Part shown: one piece after another, positions 1-13,460 of the stretch | Position numbering within the stretch: the stretch's first letter is position 1 | How the letters are laid out: every line of letters begins with the position of its first letter | Made by a program: the position numbers and the translations under genes | The notes under the pieces: generated by a model | Seen by the model: the letters and a program-made list of their open reading frames with translations, nothing else | Told to the model about the DNA's origin: nothing | Databases searched by the model: none | DNA from: Strigops habroptila | Taxonomy: Eukaryota; Chordata; Aves; Psittaciformes; Psittacidae | Length of the DNA stretch: 64,000 bases | Direction: 5' to 3' | Assembly (NCBI RefSeq): GCF_004027225.2 | Contig: NC_044278.2 | Coordinates: 61,144,243 to 61,208,242 of the forward strand

Positions 1-44
1 CTCTGCAATGAGAGGAAATAATATTGTTAGGAGGAGAACCACAT

Positions 45-180
45 AAAGAGGAGGAAAAGAGAAGAGAGGAAAGGAGAGGAGAGAAGAAGAGAGGAGAGGA
101 GAGGAGAGGAGAGGAGAGGAGAGGAGAGGAGAGGAGAGGAGAGGAGAGGAGAGGAGAGGAGAGGAGAGGAGAGGAGAAGA
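45..180 (+). repeat. Homopurine tract with (GAGGA)n microsatellite
   Basis: An uninterrupted run of 136 purines. The core from about 91 to 175 is 17 nearly perfect GAGGA units, flanked by less regular AG-rich sequence. The open frame on the opposite strand (repeating LLSSP) is only this repeat read as codons. Confidence 0.97.
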
Positions 181-3100
181 TGAAACCTGCTCCATGATCC
201 TTGATCTACCCAGGTGCATCTAAATTCTGTAGCAAGAATTGTGAATGTGCTCTGGGCAACAGACTGGAAATGCCTCAGCAACTTTGTTATGATAAAGAAA
301 TAATACTTTTCCAGTATTAAATGCAAGATATATTAATAGAACAAGTGGAACAGTGGGCTTTTTTTCCATTTGTGAAGCTCAGTGTTTCTTGTACTTTAGG
401 TTATCAGATTTCCAGCCGTAAGCATACCATAGACATTATAAAATGTCTAGTGCTCTGGCACTTTAAGAGTATTCCTGACTATGGGAAACATGGCAAAAGC
501 TGCTCATGGCAACACATGATTCAATCCTATTAAATCCTTTATACACAAATAAGTTTGTTTGCATTGGGTTTACATAGTCAGGTTTTGGTGGCAGGTGGGC
601 AATCGAAATCTGATGGCACCATAAAAGCTGACGACTGCACGAGAGAAATTGCCCTCTTGCAAGAGGAGAAGTTGAAAGTTGTGGCAATTGCATGGCCTCC
701 TTTCCTGGTGTATAAGGAGTTTAGCCAACAGTTTTGAACTGTGGCATCAGCACTAATTTGGATGGAGAGGGCAGAGAGGAGGTTGAAAAGGAGTGCGTAC
801 CATACAACTTCTGGCGGTGAATGGAAGTGCCTCAAGAAAGAGCTTAATCATGTAAAATTTCCCAGGAAAGTGTGGGAGACAGATCTCAGTAGATACTCCA
901 GTCCATCTCTAGAGGAAACCATTTTTCTTCCTTGCTTGTATACATAGCCTGGGGAAAACAACTTTTGGCTCAAGTAGCTCTATCAGGCACCTAAAATTAG
1001 GTAGCATATTTTCAGCCTTCACCTCTAGTCTTTCTCATTCATCCACTTCACTGAATGATTTTAAAGCAGCCTTCCTATTTCCAGAAGCAGAACTGTTGCT
1101 TCAGGCTGTCTGCAGGCTCAAGAGGACAATACTGCATTATTTTTTTCTGCATTTGATTTTCAGTGAACTAATAAGAAGAAGGGTTTCATTCCAAGCAGAC
1201 CCTCAATACAAAAGAAGGAATATAAAATACTTTTCCTTTAATCACATCTATCTTATAATGTAAATTTCATCTCTATCTTTTAACTTTATTTTTTCAGTGT
1301 CAATAGTAGATACCTAAAAAAAATAAAAAATAGTTGAATTAAAACATATTTTTCAGCTTTCAGTGTCTTTTCACTTGTTTTGGTTGAAATTTTTAGTGGG
1401 AGGAATGTTGAAAAATCAAACGAACTAGTGAAGTAAAACCAGCATCCAAGATAGTGAGGAGAATGTGAAACTAAATTAGTTTTGGTCTCATATGTAATAC
1501 TCTGTCAGAGGCTTATATCTGAGCTATAAAATGCATGTAGAGGAAATTCAGTGTGTGGACTTTTGCCATTAGGTTGTATTTCAGTGTGAGTGGAAGTATT
1601 TGAACAAGTCAGATACTATCTATTATATGATGGCACATCCTCCAGACAACTGTGGGGTTGTGCAGGGCTTCCCAGCAGCCTCCCCACCCCTAGATACTTA
1701 ATTCTCCCAAAGACATTGGCACTTCTGGATACTTGCCCAGTTGTTTGTATGCTGCTTATTGTCAGTGTTCCAAGGGTCTGGATAAAACCAGGCAGCTGCA
1801 GTGGATGTCTCTAGTCCTGAAGCAGTTACCTTTTTAACCATGGGAAAGAATCTGAGTGCAGTTTGTCTTGTCCTTAGGAGATGTCTTTAAAGATTCAGGT
1901 GACCTGCACACTTCAGGTGAACACACACTTCACTGACCATAAAGGGATTCTGGAATGACTAGATCACATGAAGATGTCTATGATGTTGGTTTCTGATGTT
2001 AGGTAAGAAGGCTTTTTTTTTTGCTACGATTGTCACAGATGAACCACTGACACTATCTACTGCCACCACAGTACCAGGTTTTGATACAAACTTTCATGTA
2101 ATGGAAAATATAATTATTTCCCACATCATTGTTGGATTCGAATCATGAGAAATTAATGTCATTGACAGGATTCAGGGTTGGGTGTTGGGTTTCGATTTTG
2201 TTTTGTTTTAATAAATACCGAGTCACATACCAGACATACTTTTGACACACAACTTTCTGTTGTGTGGGAGGCTAGCTCACCTCCCTGTGAGACTGTCCAC
2301 TGTTGTTCTTCTCCATGGGAAGAAAAGAAGAGAGCAAAATAGTCTGTTAATTTGACTAATGTTGTTTGATGTTGCTCAGGAAACTTTGCAGTTCAGTCAC
2401 CTAGTAGCTACCTAGTTCACAAGAATGTAATGGTTGTTACCTAACCTGTAGGGGAGTCATAACTAGTATGACTTGCTCGGACCATTATCTTCAAAGATAG
2501 CTCCTCATCATATTTCAAGGGTATGTGCAATAAGACAGACAATGTCTAAAGAACAAAGGAAAACACAGTCCTTATTCCAAGGAGTTACCAGTGTCAAGGT
2601 GGTTTATTTAGCTGGTAAAGCATGACTTACTTCATTTTTCATTGCAATGTATACTCCTGAGGTCATAGATGTCGTGAGACCTTTGTACGCAGTAATCTTT
2701 CCTCCCTTGCTCCCAACACATGGGTTAGTTGGGTGACTGAAGCTGATCTACGATGCCAGTGATAGGCTCTGCTGAAGGCTGAGATTTTCTTCAGGCAGTC
2801 AGTCCTTTGGGAAGCTTTTGACCTTTGGATGTGTAGGTGTCTCGGGGGCTGCTGAGTGCCGCCCGCCACTGCGGTTTCTGTCCATGGTGCTGATCACCTG
2901 GGACCTCTGCCAGGTTCCTGCTTCAGTAAGCACCAACAGGCAGAGAAAAATAAGTAAAAATAATAGTTCTACTGAAAGTCAGTGGAACTATGGGGTTTAA
3001 AATGTATACATTAATTCAAATCACCTATATTTATTATTATATTATAAACATAAGAATTAATAATTACCATGGCATTTAATAATTAATATGGTAGCATAAT

Positions 3101-4297
3101 AACATCATCCCTTGTGCCAATATATATGTCTTGCAACTAAAGCACAAAGCCCATCTGCAAATTACAAAAAGAAGTTAACAAAATCAGGAAAAATTATAAA
3201 CAAAGATGAATACGTGCCTTTCAGTTTTCTTCCATACACTGATATTTTTGATTATTACTCTTAAACAGGGAGGGAGAGATCATATTTTAAATACTTCCAT
3301 GAAAATACATTTTAACGCAGTAAGTAACCATAAAGCACATATATCGAAGCACAAAGTCGGAGTCAGGAGGCAAGTGGGAAGGGCTACTAAGTTTCACCTC
3401 ATTTGTTGAGTTAAATGTCACGAGTTTTGTATTTAAAGTCTTCTTTTTATATTGTTTGAAAGTTATTTCAGGTTTGCTATCTTCTGCTAAAGCACACAAG
3501 GTCTTTTTCTTGTTCTCATTACCTCAAACAGCTGCAGGATGGATAGCCAGTATACCACAGAGTATGTAATCAATAATGAATCACTTTGAAACATTGCTTT
3601 CATGAAAAGTCACATACAAATATGATGTTTACTTGCAATTTGTTTAGGTTATAAAAACACTAGCTGAAAGGGTGACTTCCCAATAAATCTGCTACAGCAC
3701 TGGGTAATGGAGCCTAGCTTCTTTTATTTTCTTATTTTTTAATTTTTCACCTCAGCTAATTTATGAGCCCTTTCCAAAATCATGCTCCAAAGCACATTTT
3801 TAGCAAGTTCTCCAAATGAAATACATCTGTGGAATTGTGACCAGGTTCACTTCAATTTTTAATATCAGTTGTTCCCAGCTTCAAGTTCAGTGAACAACAA
3901 ATCATAGAAAAATACCAGCTCATGCTATTTGCATTGCTTCCCAAATGTGTCAAAGGACTAATATCTTAAAGATTAGTTCACAAATGTGAGCTCAGTTATT
4001 TATATTTTTCATAAATAAAACAAAAGAAGTAATTATCTTAACTAAAAAATGAATTAATCAAAACTGCCAAAAAAAGTTGTTTTGACAGTGTTCGTTGCAC
4101 CACTGCTTTAGTAAATATTACATATTTTAAACCAGATGCTCAAGCTTCTTACAGATCCACAAACAAGTTTAGCACAGCTATGCAAGCTTCCTTCTTTCCT
4201 AATCTGCTATGACCCAAGTCTGCAGGAACCATAGATCTTAATATGTCACCTGCTCCTTTCCTTGAGTACATCAAGATTAGCAATTGACAGCAATTAT

Positions 4298-4318
4298 GGG
4301 GGGGGTGGGGGTGGTGGT
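4298..4318 (+). repeat. G-rich simple sequence
   Basis: Eight G, then T, five G, then GG separated by T. It is a short G-rich run in otherwise AT-rich sequence. A two-tier quadruplex is conceivable, but the tract is too short and irregular for a firm claim. Confidence 0.7.
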
Positions 4319-6833
4319 ACACAGAGAACCCAGAATGCAAACAGTACCAAGAGCCGGAGAAGGTAAGTAGCTGTAGGCATAAGCTGTAGGCCAACACTGG
4401 CCATTCCAATAGTCAAATCATCTTTCAAAATCCTTCTTATGTGATCAGATGCTCTTTATCAAGTATCTCTGTCTCACAGCCTGGAAAATTTCTTGTAATT
4501 TGCATTCCACTTTGCAGACCAAGATTCCTGTAATAAATCTATGGCATTCTGGGACTCCATAACTCTTATTCACCATTTTTTTATGTCCTGATCCCAATTT
4601 CACTGAAGTCAGTAACAGTAATTTTGCCAGGCACTGGAGCAGTCCCCTTGAATTGGGATTATGCACTTACTGATACATAGAAGCTATAAGAGACATTACT
4701 CGGAATTGTATCGAAATGGATTTGTGTGCCAAATGTTTCCTGACTGCATTTAAAGTACAAACGCTTAGAGAAACACAAATGCAAAAAAGTGTGGGTTTGG
4801 ATGAAAGCATTCTTACATGAAAGAGGAACTAAGATATTTTTGTTCACAGTCAAGAACTTTTCACTGAAAGTATTTTTTACCTTTGACTTATCAGTTTCAA
4901 GATATGTGTAGGCACTGAGGTTCTGATTCAAAGTTTGTAAACCTGTTAGTGGAACAACTGAAATTCACAGGATTAGCCTGATTAGCAATCACTTAACCAT
5001 ACGAGGATCTGAATTAATGGAGGTAGAGCTCAGTAACTAAATAGTGGGAATAGATATCAAAACACATAATATCTGTTTAAAGTAGATTTCATCACAGATA
5101 TGGTAAACAAGATATTTGTATGTAAGCAGCAATGACTGAAACAAATGACAAAGTGATAAAAACAAAAGAAAGAATTTTGTTTTGTGTTAAATACATCTGT
5201 GCCTACACAATCTCCTGCCCTCTGAAGCCCTTGAATTGAGATAAAGATTTTAATATTGTGCCTTTAAAAATGCCAATGTTATCATGTTAATCCAGTTGTC
5301 TTCCCATTCTGCTCCAAATCCTCTGAAATTACTGTATGATTTCAAAAGGAAGACTTTTTTCCTGAAGTTAGAGGTGCTTTTTTAATCCAATCAGTTTAAA
5401 AAAAAAATGTTCTAAACCAAGAAGAAATAATTCAGTCAGTTTTGACCAAGTGTCCTGGCACTGTGTTAGACAACATTTATGAATGTGCGTTAGTAAACAA
5501 AAAAAAACCAAACCCACCGCAAACCAACATACTTCTCCTGTGAAGCTTGAGATCACTCAGCAATCACAAAATAGTGACTTGTGAATAAAAAGGACTGTCC
5601 TGGTAAAAATGGACAGTATTTCAGGCCAGAAGTATTGGCTTTGTGAATTTCACAATTTTACATAAATTCAGGAAATTTTAATGAGATTTAGCAACTGCAT
5701 AGCTTGAATTTAAACAGCGTCTTTATAAACCCTTATAGACTCCAAGATTATTACTAATCCCTCCCCCCAAAAAAATTCTTTCACATTCCTCCAAGCATGT
5801 ATCTACTATGATATTATTTTCCCACACTAATTATAAACCCTGTTTATAAATGTGTGGTAGAAATAGATGTGCTTATAAAATCATCTCCTATCATCTGAGG
5901 TGTATGAGAACCTCATTAAAGGGGGTAAAATCAGAATCATTTTACTGTTTGTTTTCATTTTGGCTGCAAATACTATTTTAAGTTCTCTGTCTTAACAGTA
6001 GTGAACTGATACATTTTCCATTTTTATTTAGACAGATGATTTAATTTGAAAAGATCAAATTACATCTCTCATAGATCATCTATAGATTAGATCACAGAAT
6101 TCAGAAAATAGCTCTGAATTGTGCCCTGATGGCTGGGTACAGCTTGTTGGCCAGTAAGAAGCTGACATTATTTTTTTTCTCTAGCATATGTAAGGATTAC
6201 CATTTTGGTTCTCCTCCATTCACCCATGCACTTTGTCTTGTGTGTGCTTTTTTAAGACACCAGTAACTAAGTACATACTTAAATTTTCCTGAAGGAATGG
6301 AGTGGTGGAGCAAGTGAACCAATATGGATGTTTGAAGAGTTACTGGGTAACTTTAAAGATTTAATAGATTTCAAACCTCTGCAGAAGACAGGTCTCATAT
6401 GCCCTCTAAAAGTTTTAGAATTGTGAGCAATCATGGAGATACCATGGTTTAATGGGTTACTGCCTGTCAATGACTGACCATCTACATATCCCTCACTTTA
6501 CCTCACTTTGATTGTGAAACAAAACATGCTAGCTTAAACCACATTTTACCAGACCTTCACAACAAGCTAAGCAGGTATAGACTTTCATTAGATTTCTGTA
6601 ACTATTATACAGGTGATCTGTAAAATGTTCTGGCAAGGGTTCCATTAAAAACTAATTTAAAGAAGATAAGTGTTTTTTCTTTCTCAATATTTTGGAATCA
6701 CCTGACACTAGTTTCAATTTTTTCGTTATTACAGACCATGCACATAGCAACAGATGAAATCATTACCCAGTTGGGGTCATCTGACTTACACTGTGTAGAT
6801 ATTTCAGCTATATTACTCAAAAGCTACTGCTGT

Positions 6834-6879
6834 AAAAAAAAAAAAAAAAAAAAAAAGGAAAAGAAAAGAAAAGAAAAAA
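6834..6879 (+). repeat. Poly(A) followed by (AAAAG)n
   Basis: A run of 23 A is followed by GG and AAAAG units, purine-only throughout. No retroelement body is recognisable upstream, so it may be a plain simple repeat or the tail of an old, decayed insertion. Confidence 0.85.
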
Positions 6880-9800
6880 TTATGGATCTAATCCTAAAAT
6901 CCTCACAGAATCCAATCAATATTTTCAGGTTTTTTCTCAAGAAATCATTAACCCTTTAGTCAAAATATATGGACATAAATGAAGAGAAATTGTGTCCAAA
7001 CAGCACCAGATTTTGGTATATCAATCTTCTCAGTGCAACAGAGAAAATTATTTTATACTGTTTAAGATCAGTAACTGGTAGTACTGCCTGGAAGGACAGT
7101 TTTTCACATAGCCCTCACTAAATGTTTCCAAGGAAACTGCCATGGTCAAATCTCAATGGAATTTTCTTCAAAATTTTGCTAGTTCCTACTTGGTCAAAAT
7201 ATTCACCAAAAATTATAAAAGGGTTTATTTAAACATGCCTATAGTAAGAATATGAGCATCATACCTATTACTAATAGTAGCACTTTTAAAGTAAAATTTA
7301 TACAGTATCTTCAGATCATAGCTAACAAAACACAATTTCTGTGGAGTTTCATTTAGTGCTCAACATTTTTATTATTTTTTCTTTGCTTTTAATTCAGTTT
7401 ACTTTCTGATTTTGTAGTAGAAGGCGATATCCATGGATCTATAAAAGGTATATTGCTCCTGTGAAGTTCATAATGAGAAAGAACTGGTCATCAGAGGCTT
7501 TACTAAAACTTTTCACAGATTTCTTCTAAAGACTAAAGTCCTATTAAAGCATAGAAAAATTCCTTCTTAAAATATTCCTTCCTAAAAATTTTGAAAACTT
7601 AATGTTTTTGAAATACTTTCTCAATTCCTACTTTTTTTCCTAGACAGCAACAGGAAATTGGCTAATAAATTACAGGCAATTTGAATTTAGACAGATTAAC
7701 ATAAAGCCCTTGTGACTGGCACTGAAGGGCAAAGTAGCAGAGTGTAAGCAACAAGTTTACACTGAGAGTGGCTTAAACTCATCTGCTAGTCTTTGCTTTT
7801 TCTTGTATTCCTTTCAGTTCAAAGCCGAACTTAGGCCTACCAGCCATTTCCAGCATGGGTTAAGAACATTCATGCAGTCACTAATAGCTCCAAAACTGCT
7901 CTCCCTCCTTTGCTCTCTCTCTTTGCTCCAGGCTCTTTTTGCTGTGATACAGCACTTGATTGTCTCCAAGATTTGCAAACTGATCTGTGGCCCACTTCTG
8001 CATCAGTTCACTCGTGACTTTGTAGATTTATTTCCTGAGGTAAAGCTCTGGCACACTTCATTCACCATGCTCCTCTTTTCAGTTTTGGGTTATATTTGGA
8101 TTTCTGTTTCCTGTACTATCTTGGTTTCGAGATCATGATGCCCATGTAGGCATGGTCCTTGCCTTCTTGGGTATGTCATTGACACACTCTGTTGTCATGC
8201 AACACATATGATAAATGGTAGAAATGCTCGCTTAGCTGAGGGTGTTCCTATGCCAACTGTCCACCAGTTCAAAGGCTTTTTGCTGTAAGCTTGATAAATG
8301 GTGGGTCTCCATTCAGACAGATTTATTGCTCAGGGATAGATTTCCCCAGAAATCCAATAAGCATTTCAATCAGCTTCATCTCATTTAGTTCAAGGCATGC
8401 CAAAGAAAGGTGGATCCTTAGCTTGCTTATTCCCCTTCCTTGGCCCTACCTCACCATCTGTTTCAAAAATCAAAAGAATTACTTCCAAATAGCTTGCCAA
8501 TTAGTTATTTTGCATTAGGTCTTATATTAAGAATCCCTAATTTGCATTATAGTTTTATTTTATTATAGTGAATTTATTTTGCTTACTCCTCACGTTATCC
8601 AGTGATGCTGATCAATAATGCAGAAAAGCCTAAAGGAAAATACATAGTGTCTGTGCCAGGGTCTTCACTTTACAATATGCTTGTGTAGCACTTATGGCAA
8701 TGGAGCTTTGATGTTAGCGGATTCTGGTAAAAACTGGAAATATCACTATTAAATAATGATTATAATACACAACTTCCTTACTTGCTTCATTTTAATCATA
8801 TGCTCAGTATAGTTCAAATACAGCAGTTCACCATAAAGCAGTGTGTATCTTCAATTAGATTCACTCTTATTTACACTAAAGTAAAACAGAAGTAATGCAA
8901 TACAGCTGGTGTCAGAGAATGAAAAAACTGAACACATTCTATTTTCTCTTTCAGTCCCTTAATTTCAGATTTTTTATGACAGCTTTCTTACAACAGATGC
9001 TGAAAAGCTGGTTCGGTTCAGTTCAGGTTGCCTGAAATTTCTCGCAATAAAACTCTTACTTTTAATTGCATACAACTCTGCCAGGCATCAGGCTACCAGC
9101 TGAAATTTTTCATGCCAGATGTCTGACTTAGATTGAATATTGATTTTCTTTTCTTCAGCGTTTCAGCAAAAACAATATTAGTTTCTTCCGAGATTTGCGT
9201 AAACATTTAATAAAGCAGTAACAGAAATTGACTGGAGCTATATTTTAAACATATAAATCTGTGCAAAAGTGTTACCTATTCCCTAAGTGTGCTTTGAAGA
9301 TAAAATTGTATTTGTGAAGCACCAATATTCTGCACTGCAGAAATATCTGGAGAAAATAACCAGTTTTGTTTTCATTGTGAAGTTTGAATGAAGGATAATG
9401 TGTAAGGCTACATGATTAATGAGGAAGATAAATAGAGATAGTGAAGATTTACTATTATTGAAAGAGACAGGCATCTCAGGGAAAAAGTAGTATGTGATCA
9501 TGCGGCTAAAGACTATCATAAAAAGTATGTGGACAAAAGAACTACATTAAGATTTCTCACACACTCTTAAGTCTGCTTTTCTTATGTTTTTAAATGCTAA
9601 ACTTTACAGTCTTATTCTTTACTGTTTAGTTTTGTGGCGGGGAGGTTATACTATAGACTGACAGAAACTGGCACACAATACTAAACAGTATGTCACATAG
9701 TATTTGCCACAGTAAGAAAAAAAAAAAATCTGTTTCTTTGACATTTATCCAATTTATTATCAAAAGAGCCACATCAGTGATCTACGCTGTCTGGAATCCT

Positions 9801-10269
9801 GAAGGCTCAGAACTGCAGCTGTAGCTGTATCCTCCTGCAAGGTAACTAGGGACTGTTAGTACCAAACAAATATATCTTCCAAAACAGTTCTCATCCAGGT
9901 GGTTTTTCTGAGCTGTTGAGCAAATGGATGAAAAATTTGTTTGGGGACTCCATGGATGACAAAGAAATTGCAGAGGGAATCTAAGATGGATACTGTCCCA
10001 AAACCCACAAACTGATTGAGAGGCCTTTTTTTAGATTATACCATACACTTTCCTGTAGCATCTGTCTCAGAAAAGCCTTCATTACACACCAGGTTTGCAG
10101 TGTGATTAATTAAAGTAAAACCTGGCTCTTCATCAGTGTTTCCTTAAGCCTGTAAAGTAAAGTTGAGAGCTGGATAGCCCAGTGCAGGATGACCCCTTGG
10201 AAGCTTGCAGCAGGCAGGAGTGAGGATGCAGGATTACTTGCAAAACATTATTTACCAGGGTACCAGCAT

Positions 10270-10480
10270 TCATAGAATCACAGAATCATAGAATGGTTTG
10301 CGTTGGAAAGGATCTTGAAGAACATCTAGTTCCAACCTCCCTGCCATGGGCAGAGACACCTTCTGCTAGACCAGGTTGATAAAGCCCCATTCAACCTGGC
10401 CTTGAACAGTTCCAGGGACAGGATAGCCACAAGTTCTCTGGGCAGCCTGTTCCAGTGTCTCAGCACCCTGATAGTAAACT
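10270..10480 (-). mobile_element. CR1 LINE, 3' tail fragment, antisense
   Basis: Begins with repeated CATAGAATCA/CATAGAATGG, the reverse complement of the ATTCTATGA repeats that end CR1 elements. It continues through the well-known avian CR1 3' segment (GTTCCAACCTCCCTGCCATG, then AACCTGGCCTTGAACA). About 210 bp are retained, strongly 5' truncated as is usual for CR1. It carries no coding capacity. Confidence 0.93.
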
Positions 10481-13299
10481 CATCAGATTACTCTTTAATG
10501 CTTCATATCGATTCACCTAACTTAAGCTAAAATGAAAGAGTAGTAAGGGATATTCTGTTGACCCATTCTACATGTCAACTTTGGACTGCCCCACTATGGG
10601 CTTATCAATAAACTCCACTACTGTCACTGTTCAGAGCAAGACTTTTACAAGGGGTAGAGGCAGTCAGCCCATGGAGATGGGCAGCCATGAACCACCAACT
10701 AGGGCAGAAAAACTTGAACAATATTCAAGGTGAGTAGATGCAGGCTTCTGTGCTAAATTTCTTAAAAATGAAAACTAAGTTTTCTTAGATTCTAAGACTT
10801 CTTTTTTTGAACAGCATGTTTTAGAGCTATGTTCTGTACAAAAAACAAAACAAAACAAAACTAAAATGTTCAAACAAAGAATAACTGTTTTAGAAGCCAT
10901 AAACTGCTGATAGACTTCCTCTTTCCTGGAAAAGTTAACCTCTTTTCAGTAGAATTTCAATAAATAATTCTCTTTGGAAAAATGGTCAGATCTAGTATGG
11001 AATCTGCCTTGCACTTGCAGTTAGTATCTCTGGCACCATGAAGCATCTTTTCCCAAGAACCATGAAATTTACTGGTACACACTTGTGCACACCCTCGGAT
11101 GTCCTGAGAAATGGGCATTGTGCATGGCTGTTGCTGATGGAGGCTGTTGGGGTGCAGCTGGCAGAATACTCGCAGGGATCCAGTATAGCAGGATCCTTTC
11201 CCAAAAGAATGCACCAGAAAACTACGTGAAATAGTAATCGTGGATGAGCAAAGAAGGGATAGTGAATTATTAAAGCAGCTACTGCTCCCACCTCACTAAA
11301 ATTATTGTCTCCATCTTTCCCAGCTACATCCAGGTGAAGGCAGCTTCAAAACACAAAACCGTATCAGCTCAAGAAACCTATAGCTTAATGAACATCTCGT
11401 GAGAGAACATATGATATAACTTATTTGCAGCTAAGCAACTACAGGACTAGAAACATGTGTAAGGTAAAATTTGGCCAGTGCAGTTCATTCATTGGGTGGA
11501 AGGTTGAAAACTATTCCTAAGTATCAGTGAGACAAAATATGTAAAAAGAGGCTAAAAAAGATCAAAATTAATAAATTGTCAAGATTCATTTTAACGAATT
11601 TCATGAAAATATAAATAATATAACATTAATTAATTTCTAGAAATAAAAAAAAAATACATAGTTTCCCCACTCCAGTGCCATAAACAGGTGTTAGTTAGGC
11701 CCACTAGGACAATGTGAATTTGTTATAGTGTCCTGTGAAGACCAAAGTTGGGATTTAATCTAAGAAATAATTATTTTTTTTATTTTTCATTGGTTAGCAT
11801 TTTTTTTCATTTGCCTAAGACAGACTTTGGATAACACTTTTTCCCTGAATTTTCCATACTTTGTGTTGCCATGACTTCTTTTCTGTATTAAGCTGGAGAA
11901 AAACAGACTAAAACGTAATTTAAACTTCCTGTAAATTTAATTTAACATGCATTTTAACACCCAAGTGTTTTCTGTGACATTTTAATTTCTGGAACTTGTT
12001 TGTTTATTCCCAGTTGGGACACCCTCAACATTGTTTCCAAAGTCTCTGACTTCTGTCTATTATTTATATTATGTTTACTTGTGACAGGATTTCTGTGTAG
12101 AGGGTGCCTTGATGCTCACATGTGTATAAAATGTGCCTGTGTTGTCTTTTACTGGGAGGAGGTTCTTACTGCAGACTCCCAAAGCAGTCGTTGCATCCTT
12201 AGCATCACTCAACAGCCCATGAGATTGGCTGACAAAAATAGTAACATTCCTAACCTTTAAGTCTTTGGGCTTCTTCAGCTGAGCCCAGAGATTTGAAAGC
12301 AATATTATGCACAAAATTTATGAGTATGCAATCATAATTCATTGCATCTAGTGTGCATAATAAATGGCTAACGTGCCACTTGGTATGATACACTGAGCGG
12401 TCAGTGAGCAGGCAGCTGAAGCCGCTCTGCTCGCCGGGCAGTTGGCAAATAGGCAGGAAAGTGCCAGCCCTTGGGTTGTTCCTTGCAGTGGGTTGAGCTT
12501 TGCTGATTTGCTGCCTTCCTCCTCTGGTTTTACATCTTCCCACATCGCGATTTTCCTCTTGAGTCTAGGGTGATTTTATACTCTCTGCTTCAAACTAGTT
12601 CTTTCACCAGTCGGAGTTCCATACTTCTGTGGGCTTTTTATTTCTACTTTTCTACCCTGCATGAGCCAATGGCCCATGTTACCTGCCTCTCAAAAGCTGA
12701 CAGTGATTGCTACAGCTCAGCCCTTTGTAAAACTGGGGCAAGGGCACATGTGGGTCTTCTTTGTATGTGCACCCTTAATCTCAGCACTTAGCTCATTGTC
12801 CAGCATCATCTGGAGACAGACAACAAGAGTCCTCTCCCAGGAAAGCTTGTATTACTGTAGCTCTGCATGCAGGAGAGGTTTATAAGGGGTATGGCAAAAA
12901 AGGGAGACTACCTAAGAACCAGCTGCCCTGTAGCTGGAAAACGTGGGTGCACCTTCAACTAGGTTTGGAAGGGAGCTGTGGGGCAAGATGGTCCTGATCA
13001 GCCTCACACAGCCATGCCTCGACTTGCTGCTTGCTCAGGATCAGGCCCAAGGGTGGTGGAGGAATAGTGCCAGGGAGGGCAATGAAAGCACAGGGTTCGC
13101 CTTCCACTTCCCTACCTTTGCTGTCCCCGCTTCCTCCAGCTCTCTTTCCAGCAGGTGTTTTGAGCAGCTCCCTTCTTCCTCTTTCCCGTGGGTTTGGCAT
13201 GATCCTGTTCCTTCCTTTCTCTCCCCTCATTTCCTTTTGTTTTTCCACCCCAATTTCATTTCCTAACCCTGTTTTCCTGCCATGACACGACAATCACTC
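10481..13299. other. Upstream flank between CR1 tail and promoter
   Basis: No gene recognised. A short GC-richer patch at about 12395-12450 carries an imperfect hairpin: GAGCAG at 12406-12411 pairs with CTGCTC at 12427-12432. A (CAAAA)n-like stretch lies at about 10840-10862. From about 12940 the composition becomes pyrimidine-rich and rises toward the CpG island. Open frames there overlap on both strands and look like composition effects. Confidence 0.55.
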
Positions 13300-13460
13300 T
13301 CCCTTGAGTCATCCTTACTTCCCCCCAACGTCCCCCAGCACTCTGACGTCTATCCCCCTTCCTCCCCCCAGCTCTGACGGACACGGTCCTCTCACCCCAC
13401 TCAACCCTCCTCCTTTATAAAGGGATTTTCCTCTTTTTAATCCACCAGCCCCCGTCGCAG
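13300..13460 (+). promoter_or_regulatory. Candidate SLC5A7 core promoter
   Basis: Seen directly: an AP-1 consensus TGAGTCA at 13305-13311, a CRE-like TGACGTC at 13344-13350 (the final palindrome base is T rather than A), and a TATA-like TTTATAAA at 13414-13421, followed by the CpG island. If the TATA-like element is used, transcription would start near 13440-13450. That this drives SLC5A7 is inferred from position, about 1.2 kb before the start codon and on the same strand. The transcription start has not been shown. Confidence 0.5.

Larger units (their letters stand above)
181..10269. other. AT-rich upstream flank, no gene recognised
   Basis: No exon, RNA gene or repeat family that I recognise. 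Contents seen: a G-rich stretch at 4298-4318, a poly(A)/AAAAG tract at 6834-6879 and short homopolymers. The longest open frame (7803-8138, 111 codons) resembles no family I know and has chance-level length. Distal regulatory elements of SLC5A7 could lie here but cannot be identified by eye. Confidence 0.6.

Noticed and set aside
27..326. 99-codon minus-strand frame with repeated LLSSP units
   Set aside because: It is the GAGGA microsatellite read in codons; no independent coding evidence.
7803..8138. 111-codon open frame in the upstream flank
   Set aside because: No recognisable motif and chance-level length; not called as a gene.
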